From: Tillus elongatus | Lineage: Eukaryota; Arthropoda; Insecta; Coleoptera; Cleridae | Length of the DNA: 64,000 bases | Direction of reading: 5' to 3' | Assembly (NCBI GenBank): GCA_964006375.1 | Contig: OZ023269.1 | Span: forward strand, 682,001 to 746,000 | Part shown: piece by piece, positions 1 through 12,598 of the stretch | Position numbering within the stretch: position 1 is the stretch's first letter | How the letters are laid out: each line of letters begins with the position of its first letter | The notes under the pieces: model-generated | Told to the model about the DNA's origin: nothing | The model's database searches: none | What the model saw: only the letters and a program-made list of their open reading frames with translations | Translations under genes and position numbers: made by a program

Positions 1-490
1 TTAATTCATCAATATCCGACATATATTCACATACATAAGACAAAGGAACAGATAAAATATAGGAGAGCAACTTACAGTAATAGTAGGAACCAGATGACCA
101 TTTATTCTTCTTAAAAAAACCAAGGAACCAATATTCTTTTGATGCCTTAGGTTGCTGGGAGATCCGTCACCGACTGCGCCAATTAACAACACTTGTACTT
201 AGGTTGCTTTTTTAAAAAATTTATTAAACTACTTAAACTATTTAACAACAAACTAGCATAGTTACTGCCTAAATTAATACTGAACAAATATTACACAAAA
301 CAGTGGCTTTATATAATAATCGGATAAGTGTTCGTTGCAGGTTCTCACGAGAACATGCAGATCTAGCTTCCTCTGATTTCGCACTGCTGGCACTATCTGC
401 AACGGTCGGCATAATTCGTAGAATCTGCTTATGGGAACTGCTGCATGCAAATGTAACTTGATACCATCTACGTGACATATCGTGAGAATC
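1..490 (-). mobile_element. LTR and leader of a Ty3/Gypsy-like retrotransposon, cut by the left edge
   Basis: On the minus strand, a primer-binding-site-like sequence TTGGCGCAGTCGG lies at about 173-185. The TGGCGCAGTCGG core is what I recall for serine-tRNA-primed insect Gypsy elements. Reading into it from about 490 there is an LTR-like stretch with a TATA-type box (ATTATATAAAG, near 310-320) and a polyadenylation signal AATAAA near 212-220. Positions 1-170 would be the untranslated leader, which contains a possible splice donor (CTGTAAGTT). The outer LTR boundary is unclear; LINE-A copy 1 loses similarity to its sister copies at about 497. Inference: a 5' LTR plus leader whose internal genes lie beyond the window. 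It could also be an isolated fragment. Confidence 0.45.
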
Positions 491-1862
491 CATGTGTTAA
501 CTCGCGCAAGATGTGCTGGGATTCCTCCCCCTCGCCGCAGAGTCTGTATGCGAGGTCCCCTTCGAACCGCCCCATTTTATGCAGGTGTTTCTTGACGGCC
601 ATGTGTCCCGTCAAGAGACCTGTTGTGTTTCTGAGCTGTCCTCTGCTAAGATTTAGCAGCTTCACAGCTCTCTTTGAACTGGGTTCGTCAATTATTGACT
701 GCCCATGTCTCAGTTCTGGACAGTCTTCCCACTACTCCTTGTGGTGGTTTCTGACCCAGGACTTAATGACCCCCCCTGGCAGTGCTCTTTGTCACGCCCA
801 GAGCCGGTTCTTGTCCCATAAATGGTTCTGCTGACCCTTTCTTCGCGAGACTGTCAGCTTCTTCATTGCCTTTGACCCTCGAGTGACCCGGCACCCAGAT
901 GATGGTCACCTCACTCTGCCCAGCCAGGTCGCTCGTCTCGGCACTCATTTACCAGCCAGGAATTTAATCGTGGGCTACTTAGTGCCTTAAGGGCTGCCTG
1001 GCTGTCTGTGGCTATGAGGATCCGCTTGTTGGTGTAGCCCCTCCTCTTGTTCTCCCGCACACAGTGCCTGATGGCGTAGATTACGGCCTGAAACACCGTT
1101 GCATGGGCTCCGAGGGAGATACTATGACTTACCCTCGGTCCTTCCAAGTAAACATCTGCCCCCGTCCCACGCTCCCCGCCGGATCCGTCCGTGAACCAGA
1201 CGAGCGCATCCCGTGTATGCCAGGCGTGTCCTCCCGCCATGCCTCGCGGTCGGGGATTTCCACTGTAAAGTTGTTTTCCCTGCAGATTCGCGGGCTCGCG
1301 AAGTCTGACCTCATTTCAAGCATGGGCTCCTTCACGATCTCCTGAATTTTGCAGTGGCCCCTGAAGCCTGGGTTAATCTTCAGTCTACCATTACAGGCTA
1401 TTCTGTGTAGTACTAGTCTGGCCTGCCCCATAATAACTAAGTGTAGGGGGGCAGATCCAGCAACACCTCCATGGCGGCTGTTGGGGTTAAAGACATGACC
1501 CCTGTGATGCCTAGGCAAGCCATCCTTTGGATCTTGCCTAGTTTTTGTTTGGCACTAGATTGTGTCACCTTAGGCCACCAGACCAGTGCCGCGTATGTTA
1601 ACGATGGTCTGACCACCCTTGTGTACAGCCAGTGGGTCATACTAGGTCTTATTCCCCACGCTTTTCCATATAGCTGCCTAGTGACGGCTAAGGTCATGAC
1701 TGCCTTACGCAGTATTTTTCCAATGTGGCCATTCCAGGTTAGCTTAGAGTCCAATACAACCCCAATATATTTTACCTCCCTGGCGATTGGAATGCTCCTA
1801 CCGTAAAGAGTGAGAGTTCTGTGGCATTGGTAGGCATAGTAGTAAAAGCATTCGTAAACAGT
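491..1862 (-). pseudogene. LINE-A copy 1: RT C-terminus, RNase H and C-terminal zinc-finger region, broken
   Basis: Three segments on the minus strand, in order: the end of a reverse transcriptase (about 1862-1437, with the thumb motif EVKYIGVVLDSKLTWN), an RNase H domain (about 1230-860), and a Cys-rich tail with RLCGEGEES (about 700-500). In RNase H the motifs FTDGS and ATDSQAALKAL are present. The second acidic position, FQAE in copy 2, reads FQAV here, so a catalytic Glu is lost. Frames shift between segments. The 3' end is missing: similarity to copies 2 and 3 stops in the Cys-rich tail. The domain order suits the I/Jockey/R1 LINE groups that carry RNase H; I cannot name the clade. Dead copy. 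Confidence 0.8.
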
Positions 1863-2043
1863 TGAATAACTCAATAATAGATCACTTTAGGTATGGTACC
1901 CTTATACTTTTTGAAAGAGAATCTATTTCTGCATTCAACCGTCTAATAATATATTAGATTAGATTCATTATGAGTGGGCTATTCCAGTCCCTCCACCGCG
2001 AACTCAGGTATATTGTGGCACACGTCTAATTACTTGCATTTCA

Positions 2044-3075
2044 CCCATAAATTCCAGCGCGCTGCGGGAGTTGATCTTTTCTTGAGGGTGAAAGTTTGTT
2101 TGGCAGGTGTACTAGCCCGTTTCGAAGCTCAAAGAGCGATAACCTCTCTAAGAGTTCGTCTGGACCCGACATCCGTCAGTTTTTGACTCAAAGCTGTATC
2201 ATTAAGTCCCCCTCTCGAGCAGCATGCAATCTCCAGTTGTAATCTACCCCTAGAGATCTCAGCTCTCCTCCGGGTTCGTCTAAACCCGACACCCACTAGT
2301 GCTATATTTAAGGCGACATGCCATCGAGTTCCGCTCCCGAGCATCATGCAAACGAGGCCGTGCGTCCGTTTCGAAGCTCACAGTGGAGGCCTCAAATTCC
2401 GGGTGTATACCATTCATCAGAAATCAACCTCCTCCGGGTCGTCTGGACACACGACACCCGCCAGAGCTCAATCCAGGGCGATATCATCTGGGACCCAGCT
2501 CCCGAGTAACAACCAAGCGATGCCAATTGTCCATTTCTAAGCTCACAGAGAAGGCGTCAAAATCCGGGTGCATAGCACTCCAAAGATATATCCGTCTCTC
2601 TACAGGATCACCTGGACCAGACCCCCGCCAGTGTTTGATTAACTCGGTATCATGAAGTCCCGCCCTCGAGCAGCATCCAAGCGGGGTCGTTAGCCCGTTT
2701 CGAAGCTCACAGAGTAGGCCTCAATCTCCAGGTGTAATCACATTCTTAGATATCTCAGCCCTCGCCCTGGTTTGTCTAGACTCGATACCCGCCAGTGTTT
2801 GCTTAAATTTCACTCAACAAATCGAATTCCCCGGAGGAGACGATAATTGTGAGGGTGAAAGTTGGTTGACAGGTGTAGTGCAATCTAAGTGAAGTCGCTT
2901 GTCCGTTTCGAAGCTCAAAGAGCGATAACCTCTCTCCGAGTTGGTCTGGACCAGACATCCGTCAGTGTTTGACTCGAGGCGTTATCACATAACTCCCCAG
3001 AGGTATCCGTCTCCCTCCAGACTTCCCTGGACCAGACCCCCACCAGTGTTTGACTCCTGCCTCTTAAGACAGGCA
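2044..3075. repeat. Diverged satellite-like tandem array, roughly 165-bp basic unit
   Basis: A motif close to CCGTTTCGAAGCTCACAGAG recurs at about 2118, 2367, 2531, 2697 and 2904 (spacings 249, 164, 166, 207). Each is followed by a CCTCAA-type stretch and later by a GTCTGGACCAGAC / CGCCAGTGTTTGACT stretch. Units are diverged and some are expanded. The array is clearly more GC- and CpG-rich than its AT-rich surroundings. Frames crossing it (for example 2299-2655 plus) have no recognisable domain and are not annotated as genes. Confidence 0.7.
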
Positions 3076-3645
3076 GGAATTACGTTGGGCCCACTCTTTT
3101 AGTTAATTCCCGGACCCATAGGGGAGAATAATAATATACAGTGTGTTATAGTTGAAAATATTGACATTTTTTGCCATGGTGTTCTTTAAAATGAAACCAT
3201 TATTATAGACTTCCTATATAATATTTTCAATTTTCAACATTAGTAGATCTCATAGTGTAGTTTGAGGATGAAATGTACTAAATTGAAGGTATTTTTTTAA
3301 TTAGAAAACAACATATTAATTTTTGGGGGAGTGGTTATTCGGAGTAAAATTTACCGAAAAAGCCGAATATTTGAAACACTATTCATTTCAGACCTATAGT
3401 ACTGACCTGACCTGACCAATTTTAAACAGAATTTCATGAAATATCCAAATATCGAGTAATATACAGGCTGTTGTATTTGAAAAAAACCATGATGAATGCT
3501 GACTGACATTTATGGTACAGTATGTATAAATCAAAATAATTTTAGGTTAGGTAACCTAAGGAATACAAAAACTTTTTTCCGCAACCTTCTTTTTTTTAAC
3601 GTACCAGTTCAGATATATTGAACTAATACGTTCAAGAATACCACG
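3076..3645. other. AT-rich stretch, nothing recognised
   Basis: No reading frame, RNA gene or named repeat could be supported here. It lies between the satellite array and a MAE end. Confidence 0.5.
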
Positions 3646-3784
3646 GCATATATATACATAAATTGAAACTGGCCCCGGATATGGGTTCTAAGGTCCTAGT
3701 TCCCGGCCATTTGAAGAACATTTTTCAAAATTCAAAATTCGGGATCTTCTCATTAGTGAATTTTTCTACGAAACTCACTAAAAA
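3646..3784 (-). repeat. MAE fragment (5' end only, minus orientation)
   Basis: Minus-strand copy of the window's dominant repeat. It holds the terminal hairpin TTAGTGAGTTTCGTAGAAA with its partner AATTCACTAA, the block around CGGGATCTTCTCATTAG, and the block ATATGGGTTCTAAGG. It stops at a short (TA)5, so only the 5' end of the element is present. Confidence 0.75.
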
Positions 3785-4576
3785 TTAAGACATTGTTAAA
3801 CACTGGAAAACTGGGAGATGATTAAAATTATGCTTAAAGAGGTAGAGAATTGAGAGGAGGGAGGCAAAATTTGTTAGACATAGTCTGAGGAAATTGACAT
3901 TGTTTGAAGGTCAAATATTTGTCAAAAAGAGAACCAAGGAAAAAAAATTGGCCCAATTGATGAAGTATGGAAGCTACGATAAAATGAAAAGAGCTCGTGG
4001 CTGGTGACAGAGTCATGGTGGCGACGTCGCATTTAAACTGTTACGATAATGATAAACATTCAAATTCTTTTTGAAATTCGATCAACTCAAATAAATAAAC
4101 CAGCCTTGTTAGAAATGCTTGCTGATTTCATTTGCATTTGAAAATATCATAAAATAGAAAAGGAATAGTGAGGCAATTAGTTACTAAACGTGCTTTAAAT
4201 TGTGATAAGTTATTACACTATTATAGAAACAAGTAAATAAGGCGTGTTAATAAATAACACTTTGTTAGGATCATATACTAATTACTCCGTGAGTAAGTAG
4301 ACACTATACAAGACGAAGAACATTGTTATTTGAAATTTATATAGAAGCCATGCAAAGTATGACTAACTCTTTTACGTTTTATAGTTGTCAGCTAAACATT
4401 CTGGGAGCATACCGGCTGAAATAACCTTGCAAAATATGCAACTGATACCCAGATATTAAATCAAATAAATAAAATATGCAATAAGGCCCGACAAGAGATA
4501 TTAAAAATGCATACATATCAATTTCGCTATTTATCGCATAGATAGGCAGCTTACCACGAAAATGATACTGGTATCA
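3785..4576. other. AT-rich stretch, nothing recognised
   Basis: A 60-codon minus-strand frame at 3834-4016 has no domain and no codon-level support. No other feature seen. Confidence 0.5.
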
Positions 4577-5037
<461 letters not shown>

Positions 5038-5158
5038 AAGTCTTGAGACGCAGCAAGTGCGTTATGGTAGCGAATTTTCACTAAATTACTCAAATTTGAA
5101 TCACTCAATTTTCTATAAACCTAGAAAGTAGATTTTTGGTATGTAGTAAGGTTTTACG

Positions 5159-6475
5159 CGGCACTGGTCTAGTGGCCTAAGGTAACATAATCCAGTGCCA
5201 AAGAAAAACTAGGCAAGATCCAAAGGATCGCTTGCCTAGGCATCACAGGAGCCATGTCTTCAACCGCAAAGGCCGCCATGGAGGTGTTGCTGGATTTGTC
5301 CCCCCCCCCCCTCACACACACACGCTTAGTTATTATGGGGGAGGCCAGGCTAGAGCTATACGGTCTACCATTGACTGAAGATCAACCCAGGCTTCAGGGG
5401 TCACTACAAAATTCAGGAGATCGTGAAGTAGCCCATGCTTGAAATGAAGTCAGACTTCGTGAGCCCGCGAATCTGCAGGGAAAACAACTTAACAGTGGAA
5501 ATCCCTGACCGCAAGGCATGGCGGGAGGAGACGCCGGGCATATCACGGGACGCGCTCGTCTGGTTCACGGACGGATCCGGCGGGGAGCGTGGGACGGGGG
5601 CAGGTGTTTATTCGGAAGGATCGAGGGTAATTCATAGTATTTCCCTCGGAGCCCATGAAACGGTCTTTCAGGCCGAAATGAACGCCATCCTGCACTGTGT
5701 GTGGGAGAACAAGAGGAGGGGCTACACCAACAAGCGGATCCTCATAGCCACAGACAGCCAGGCAGCCTTTAAGGCCCTAAGTCGCCCACGGGTAAATTCC
5801 TGGCTGGTGAGTGAGTGCCGAGACGAGACGAGCGACCTGGCTGGGCAGAATGAGGTCACCCTCATCTAGGTGCCGGGTCACTCGGGGGTCAAAGGCAATG
5901 AATAAGCTGGCAGTTTTGAGAGGGTCAGCAGAACCATTTATGAGACCAGAACCGGCTCTAGGCTTGACAAAAAGCACTGCCAGGGGAGCCATTAAGTCCT
6001 GGGTCAGAGACTAACACAAGGTGTAGTGGGCAGACTATCCAGGGCTCAGACATGGGAAGTCAATAATTGACGAATCCAGTTTAAAGAGAGCTGTGGAGCT
6101 GCTAAATCTTAGCAGAGGACAGCTCAGAAATATAACAGGTCTCTTGACGGGACACATGGCCGTCAAGAAGCACCTTCCAAAAATGGGGCGGTTCGAGGGG
6201 GATCTCGCATGCAGACTCTGCGGCGAGGGGGGGAATCAGCCCAGCACATCTTGTGCGAGTGTAAGCCTCTGCCCAAAAGACAGCTAATCTACGGTCAATC
6301 TAAAACGGAGACAAAGCATTATAAAATTTCACCCTACCAATCGCTGTGCAGACTGGTTCAAGGAACAGTGATTTTGGAATGGGTGGAGCGAAGAGACTAA
6401 GAGCATGCACAATAGGCCAAGGGCTGCTGTGGTATCGGGGCGGCAAAGCCGCGGACGAGCCCTGGGGGAGAAAAA
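5159..6475 (+). pseudogene. LINE-A copy 2: 5'-truncated, with RNase H domain and 3' end
   Basis: 5'-truncated insertion ending in GGGGGAGAAAAAA. It is flanked by an imperfect direct repeat AAGGT(A)TTTACG (5148-5158 and 6476-6487) that looks like the target duplication. Content: the end of RT (5200-5330, frameshifted by a C-run and a CACACA slip near 5301-5322), then an open RNase H frame 5435-5869 with FTDGS, FQAE and ATDSQAAF. A stop codon replaces the Trp of VTLIWVPGHSG, followed by frameshifts. The Cys-rich tail (LACRLCGEGG) is at 6093-6250. The 3' UTR has a GC-rich palindromic stretch at 6437-6465 (CGGGGCGGCAAAGCCGCGG). Not functional. Confidence 0.85.
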
Positions 6476-6692
6476 AAGGTATTTACGAGGGCAAGATACA
6501 AACCAAATTTCATCAAAAACCTTTGTTATCTTTTGAGATACATTTTCTTTCTAAAAAATTGCTTTTTTTATAAAAACTGATCCGATAGGGCTAGCTAACG
6601 AACTTATCCCAGCCATAAATAAAAGAAAGATTCTTGCGGTGTGCCATCAAAATCGGTTAATAGCTTTTTGAGTTATCGTGTAAATACATACA

Positions 6693-6696
<4 letters not shown>

Positions 6697-6772
<76 letters not shown>
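6697..6772. repeat. (TA)n microsatellite inside MAE
   Basis: Pure TA dinucleotides in the central position of the minus-orientation MAE copy. Confidence 0.97.
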
Positions 6773-6775
<3 letters not shown>

Positions 6776-6862
6776 ATACAAAAATTCAAACGGACCTTGG
6801 TTTCTGGTTCTAGGGGACCAAATTCGCATTCGTTTTAATTTTTCTAATAAAAATTTGCTAAA

Positions 6863-8270
6863 AAAGTTATTTAATCAACAAAGTGGTGGTTGCCGCTGGA
6901 GGTCAAAGCACTTCCCCATGTACATATATAATTCGATAAAGGATTAAGCAACCTACACATAAAAATTATGGGCTATCATACAGCTGTCCCATAAATAAGT
7001 TATACATCAGACATATTTCTTTTACGAAAACCTGTATATGTTGATACTAATCGACAGCAGATAAGCTTTCAGATACAACTGTAGAATTAATGTTGGTCTA
7101 GATTAAAAAAGAACTAAGATATTGTCAACCATATGTAAAAAAATGCTTAATTTAGCAAGCCAGGGAACTTTAACATTTTCTTTTACTGGTAACATTTTTG
7201 TGAAAACATATTTTCTGGTCTCTGCTTCACACAGGTGATTCGTAATTTATGTCGTTTGATTTACTCTACAGGATACTCAATGAAGAAAACTGGAAAACTG
7301 AGAAACTGAAAAACTAGAGAGCTGAAAATCTAAAAACAAAACTGAAAAGCTGAAGAAACTGAAAGACTAAGAAATCTGAAGAACTTAAAATAGAAACACA
7401 AAATGTAAAAAGTTAAAAACTGCAAACAACTAAACATAAAAGTGAAAAGTAAAAGCCTGTATATACAAGTGGCTGAAAACTATGGAAAATACTAAACTAA
7501 CAACTATAGATAAAAGTACACCGATTCTTCTCTTAGATTTAAACCTGTCAGCTGCTGAAAAGGATAAAAGTAAAACGTTTAGAGTTTTAGCCCTAGCATC
7601 CCAAAACTCTCTATTGCGCATATCGTATATTTAGCTCTTTATAGACCAAATAAAGGTTACATTAAGCCAGATGAGATAAAACTATTTCTTAACTACGTTA
7701 AAAAACTGCAGTTTATTAGTGACGTAATAATTTCAAACAACAAATAAAACATATAATTAATTTAGCTAACTCAATTGCTTTAAGACAAGATTATCAAATT
7801 TGGCTTCAAAATTTGTTTCGTTGTAAGAGAGAAAACTAAAAACATACTCGAACTAAACAAGTGACGAATTCCAGTCAAACAAAATAAATGCTTAGGGGTA
7901 TTACAAAACAATTTAACAATAAAAAATCACAAAGAATATTTTTTGACTTGAAAATAAAAAAAATGACCTATTAACTTCACTAGTTCACAAAGTAAGACTT
8001 TTGAAAAGCGGCAAATACAAATCAAACAAAATTAAAGTCAAAATTAGTGTGATACCCTAAAATTGAAAGAAAAGCATAAACATATTTTTTTTATTTAGAA
8101 ATAAACGTCAAAAACTCAGTTAATTACTAACTAACCTAAGAACTACCATGGAAATCACGCAACGAGTTTCAAAACAAATCAAACGAAATACAGTAAGTTA
8201 AACATATTATACACCAATAGAAAATAAATAAAATAATAGAAAAGTATATTTTTCAATTCAAAAATAAAAT
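6863..8270. other. AT-rich, no supported gene; A-rich AACTGAAA-like tract
   Basis: At about 7277-7400 there is an irregular tract built from repeats like AAACTGAAAAACT. A 50-codon plus frame starting at 7482 and a 63-codon minus frame at 7430-7621 have no recognisable domain. The stretch lies downstream, on the minus strand, of the possible exon at 8278-8332, so introns or later exons of that gene could be here. I could not identify any. Confidence 0.4.
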
Positions 8271-8277
8271 CACTTAC

Positions 8278-8332
8278 GTCCAAAACGAACCAATTCATCA
8301 AGTTTTCGGGTTTGTCTATTACCAGAAGCCAT
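8278..8332 (-). CDS. Possible first coding exon of a host gene (minus strand)
   Basis: On the minus strand an ATG at 8332 opens an 18-codon frame (MASGNRQTRKLDELVRFG). It runs directly into a consensus splice donor, GGAC|GTAAGT, with the intron start at 8277. The frame meets a stop within the intron, as expected if the donor is used. The surrounding 8.28-8.52 kb is free of recognised repeats and less AT-rich than its flanks. Upstream there is a GCAGTCGTCG stretch that could be an initiator. I do not recognise the peptide and found no second exon. It may be chance; confidence is low. Confidence 0.25.
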
Positions 8333-8902
8333 GCTTGACACGGTTACACTTGTTTTTATTTAAGTCTGGAACTGTACCTCACGACGACTGCAGGGCTAAT
8401 GTGCCAGAGTGATTAAATCAATTCGCCAACTTGCGCTTGATTTAATAAATTGCGCTCACCCAATTGACAGGTCTCCAAAACCCTGACCTACCGCGCAGGT
8501 CTTAATTATCTAGTTGCTTTATAAAAAATATATTCTTATTTAGTTTATTTTTAATATACAAAGACAATAAATTTGAATATTTTAAATTCTTATAGAGTTT
8601 ACCTATAGTGCAAAAAATATGTAGTATAGTGCTACTAGGTCCAAAATAAACAGAGAATAAAATAATAGTAAGCGTAGTAACTTCTTAGACCAATTGCCCC
8701 AGATTTTAGGAACTGGCACACCGTGGCAACCACCTCTGTCGAAACCGTGACCACTGCTGCATTTGAGGAGTCACGTGGCTCAAATCCAACGCTATCATTC
8801 GCTGTTTAGTAGCGGCGTTGTCACACATACTTTTTTCACTATTTCTGAAGAAAATTTTTAAAATAACTAAATCTCGTTTGACCTTTTGGTTGTTTAACAT
8901 GC

Positions 8903-9265
8903 TTTTTAGTGAATTTTCGATGAAAAAATTCAGTAATGAGGAGATCCCAGCTTTTGAAATTTGAAAAAATTTAATATATATATATATCACACCGATAACT
9001 CAAAAAATAATAAGCCGATTTTGATCAAATTTTGTGGGTACCTTCCTTTTGTAAATGGCTTGGACAAGTTCGTTATTCAGGAAAATAGATCCCCTTTTCC
9101 TGAATAATTTTTGTTTTCTTCCTAAAAATTGTAATATCAACGGACATAACAGAGATATGGCAACCAAATTTGGTATGCGGGTTTATATCAGAAAAAGTAA
9201 ACTATGTACTAAAATTTGTATCTGTAAGTTAGAAGAAGAAAATGTTATAGGCGTTTCAAGAAAAA
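8903..9265 (+). repeat. MAE copy, plus orientation, very short core, no 3' end
   Basis: 5' hairpin TTTAGTGAATTTTCGATG with partner AAATTCAGTAAT, then the GGAGATCCC block. The (TA) core has only about seven units at 8973-8986, followed by the CACCGATAACTCAAAAAAT and TGGCTTGGACAAGTTCG blocks. It fades at about 9265 before any 3' hairpin. The short core shows that the microsatellite expands independently in each copy. Confidence 0.8.
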
Positions 9266-9427
9266 AAAATGGGTTCCACTGATGACCATAGAAACGGCAA
9301 AAACAAAATATTTTGTATGGATAACAAAATCTGTTGTATACTACAGACAAAGATCTCAGGTTTTTTTGGCCAAAAAAGGTTAAGAAATGCCAGAGCAATT
9401 ACTTTAAAAGTTTTATAGTTTTTTTCT

Positions 9428-9665
9428 TTTAAAAAGTCAATGTCGCGATAGGAAACATCAAAATTGGCAACCTTTAGGCAAGGAAACTAAAACAAATACA
9501 GCGTATGTAGAGCAAATGTCGCAAGAAATGTGTTTTACAAACTCTTAAGTCAACCGTCATTGTCCTTGATTTTACTAAAATATTTCCAGAAAATTCATTT
9601 AAAATAGACACATTCTATGATGCTTTGACAGTAGTTTTAGTTATAAGAGTTTATTGTTTAATAAT
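9428..9665 (+). repeat. Dispersed repeat B (~235 bp), also inverted at 31.3-31.56 kb
   Basis: This stretch (AAACATCAAAATTGGCAACC through to TTTAGTTATAAGAGTTTATTG) matches the reverse complement of about 31320-31560. Its first 100 bp also match 48055-48165. In each case it sits next to MAE ends, so it may be an alternative internal region of the MAE family. Confidence 0.65.
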
Positions 9666-9667
9666 CC

Positions 9668-9790
9668 ACAATTTTAGCGAATTTTCGTAGAAAAAATTCG
9701 CTATTGAGGAGACCGTGACTTTTGAATTTTGAAAGGATTTCCTCATACGAGAACGAACTAGGTCCCCAGTACCAATACCACCTATCTGAT
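9668..9790 (+). repeat. MAE 5' end fragment, plus orientation
   Basis: TTTTAGCGAATTTTCGTAG with its hairpin partner AAAATTCGCTA (compensatory C/G change in both arms), then GAACGAACTAGGTCCCC. It ends before any microsatellite. Confidence 0.7.
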
Positions 9791-10041
9791 CATTGCCAAA
9801 AATGTATATTAGAATGTTTTAGATTTATGTTACACGTCTAATTTGTTAAAACAGTTGCAAAATCTTCCTCTAAAGGCCTTACATATTACAAATAAATAAC
9901 TTAAGACCGTTATCAGTTATATACCTTTCATTGCAGAATGTGATACAAGTGGTGCGATCATTAGATGTATGGCTCATGAGCGAAGGAACGCGGGTTTAAA
10001 TCTCATGTTGACTGAATTTCTCTTTCACCTTTTCTTTACCT

Positions 10042-10752
<711 letters not shown>

Positions 10753-10796
10753 GTTTCTGTTTCAATTTTAAAGTTATCCGATCAGATTGTGTAATT

Positions 10797-11345
10797 CCAA
10801 TATATTTTTAGCGACTTTTTGTTGAAAATGAAAGATAAGCACTTTTAAGACTTTTGATTCAAGTTTAATAGCAGCTGCGGTGTCCCTTAGTTGGGAAAAC
10901 CGTTCCACAGTTAACATAGACGTAGTTATTTGTGACATCAAGAGAGGTTGTTTTCTTTTCTACAACTCGATTCAATTTTTACAGCATCCACACGCAAAAG
11001 AAGTTTCTCTGTGAAGCCAGAGAAAGAGCATCTAGTTCTGTATTTAGATCAGATTTTGAATATTTTTAAATTTATTTAATTTATTTCTATTCGCTAATTT
11101 CCTTGTACAAAATGTTCTTCTAATAGCGAACTTTCTTATAAATGAATTTAATGAATTTTCTTTGTTGCGAATGTTTGTATAAAAATTATTCAATTGATGG
11201 AACATTTTTTAAACCAAATTCGTCGAAAATAAGGTTTTCATAGATTTTCGTGCAAAAAAAATATTTTATTTTCAATTTTAATTACAGATTAGGTATATAA
11301 TTTGAATTTGATGTATTCTTTTAGCAAAATTTTGTGTAAAACATA
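10797..11345 (+). repeat. Dispersed repeat C (~550 bp), second copy at 28.53-29.08 kb
   Basis: Starts near TTGTTGAAAATGAAAGATAAG and includes the GGGAAAACCGTTCCACAGTT and AAATAAGGTTTTCATAG blocks. It matches 28528-29075 in the same orientation. In the 28-kb copy this module lies inside a complete MAE, which suggests an alternative long internal region of the family. Confidence 0.75.
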
Positions 11346-11359
11346 TTTAGCCAGTCTTC

Positions 11360-11785
11360 CCAGAAATTATTTTTGTATGATGTTTTTGTGAAATTTTGGT
11401 AACTAATGATCTCGGTGGATCATGCAATAAGTCCAGATACACTGTAGAGATTTTTGTTTCATAAGTGCTTGTATAGTACTTTGGAATCTTCCAGACCTTG
11501 TGCGAGCACCATCGGTGCATATTCCTACGCAATTTTTCCACTCTAGGTTTTCCTCGTTTAGAAAATCTTTGAGATAGCAAATAATGCACGTGTTTTTGTC
11601 TTGAATTTTATTGGTTTGCAGAATTGTAGTTCTTCTACTGGTGAAATACCATCACAAAGTCGAACATAGGCAATTATATGAGCATCTTTATTTCTATCTG
11701 TTGCCTCATCAATCTGAATTGAAACAAAAATTGTCACGCAACTCCCCGAAAAGCTTATGCTGTACATCTTCAGCTATATAACCAA
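11360..11785 (-). pseudogene. hAT-type (ZBED5/SCAND3-like) transposase fragment
   Basis: Minus-strand fragment of a BED-finger hAT transposase of the kind that gave rise to vertebrate ZBED5/ZMYM-like genes. It reads SIQIDEATDRNKDAHIIAYV, then EELQFCKPI, then after frameshifts FLNEENLEWKNCVGICTDGA and YCMIHRDH. The first Asp of the RNase H-like core is in IDEATD, and CTDGA is the second conserved acidic motif. Both ends are missing and at least two frameshifts are needed. A second piece from the N-terminal part of the same protein type lies at 55.9 kb. Confidence 0.7.
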
Positions 11786-11799
11786 TTCGACGGACATTT

Positions 11800-12545
11800 C
11801 GAGCTATATTTCAGTTTTGTATTATATTCAAGCCAGAATTGCATCAGATACAGACACAAGTTTAAAACTTTTTGTAATATGCATTGTAAAATTTATATGC
11901 CGCGCAGACATTCTAGAATGTTCTAAACAAATCGAAACTTCTCGCGATAATGTCCGCTATGGTAGACGTATGACAGGAAGGGGGCGCCATTAGAATTGTG
12001 ATTACAATTTGGGTCGCAAGTACTAAAATATTGGAAAATGCTGGTAGACAATACTAAACCACGCGATTTAACTAACTTAAGAATAATAATAACGATTGCG
12101 ATGAGGTCGGTCACGCCTCAGATGTGGATGTTAGAGAAGATTTTTAGGCCGAACAGCTCAGTTCGCGAGGGTTACCCACCTCTAGAATCGGACTAGAAGT
12201 TGGGGGGTTCAAGTGCTGTATTCAGACAGTCGGCTTTTTTCACTCGAATGTGGAAGGGCAAGCTTCTGATGAGTTATGGTGGTGCCCTTTCTCTATATGG
12301 GTGTGTGTAAGCTCCCTCCGTATAAGTCTAAGACTTTTGAGTGCGGAGTTTGTCTACTGTGGTGTTATTATTATTATTATTGACTTTAGCCAGAAAGGCT
12401 TTCTCACGCCTCAAAGGGGAACATTCACCCATCCCAGTTATCTTAGATACCAAAGGGCTACCAAAGACGTCACGGTCAATGTGTTCTGTTGCTAGTGTGT
12501 TAGGTTACTTTGCGTGCAGAGGCTTTGCCAACCACTGCTCAATTT
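11800..12545. other. No gene recognised
   Basis: Only short frames without domains. A small (ATT)6 tract lies at 12364-12381. The stretch flanks the 3' end of LINE-J copy 1. Confidence 0.4.
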
Positions 12546-12598
12546 AATTATTTTTTTTTAATTTCAACAACACACCACGAGGGCTTACAGCCTAAATA

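Larger units (their letters stand above)
5038..6862 (-). repeat. MAE copy, minus orientation, split by LINE-A copy 2
   Basis: The 3' hairpin end (GACGCAGCAAGTGCG at about 5045-5060) begins the copy. Internal sequence matching the MAE copy at 60.3-60.95 kb continues to 5158. It resumes at 6476 with ACCAAATTTCATCAAAA, passes through (TA)n at 6697-6772, and ends with a degraded 5' block near 6862. The interruption is exactly the LINE-A insertion, so this MAE copy is older than that insertion. Confidence 0.75.

Noticed and set aside
2299..2655. 118-codon plus-strand frame in the 2-3 kb array
   Set aside because: Lies across diverged tandem repeat units and has no domain; the frame is not repeated unit by unit.
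6437..6465. GC-rich palindrome in LINE-A as a transcription terminator
   Set aside because: Bacterial-type terminators do not apply here, and the same palindrome in copy 3 shows it is part of the LINE 3' UTR.
8706..8990. 94-codon minus-strand frame as a gene
   Set aside because: Half of it is MAE sequence read through its short (TA) core; no domain.
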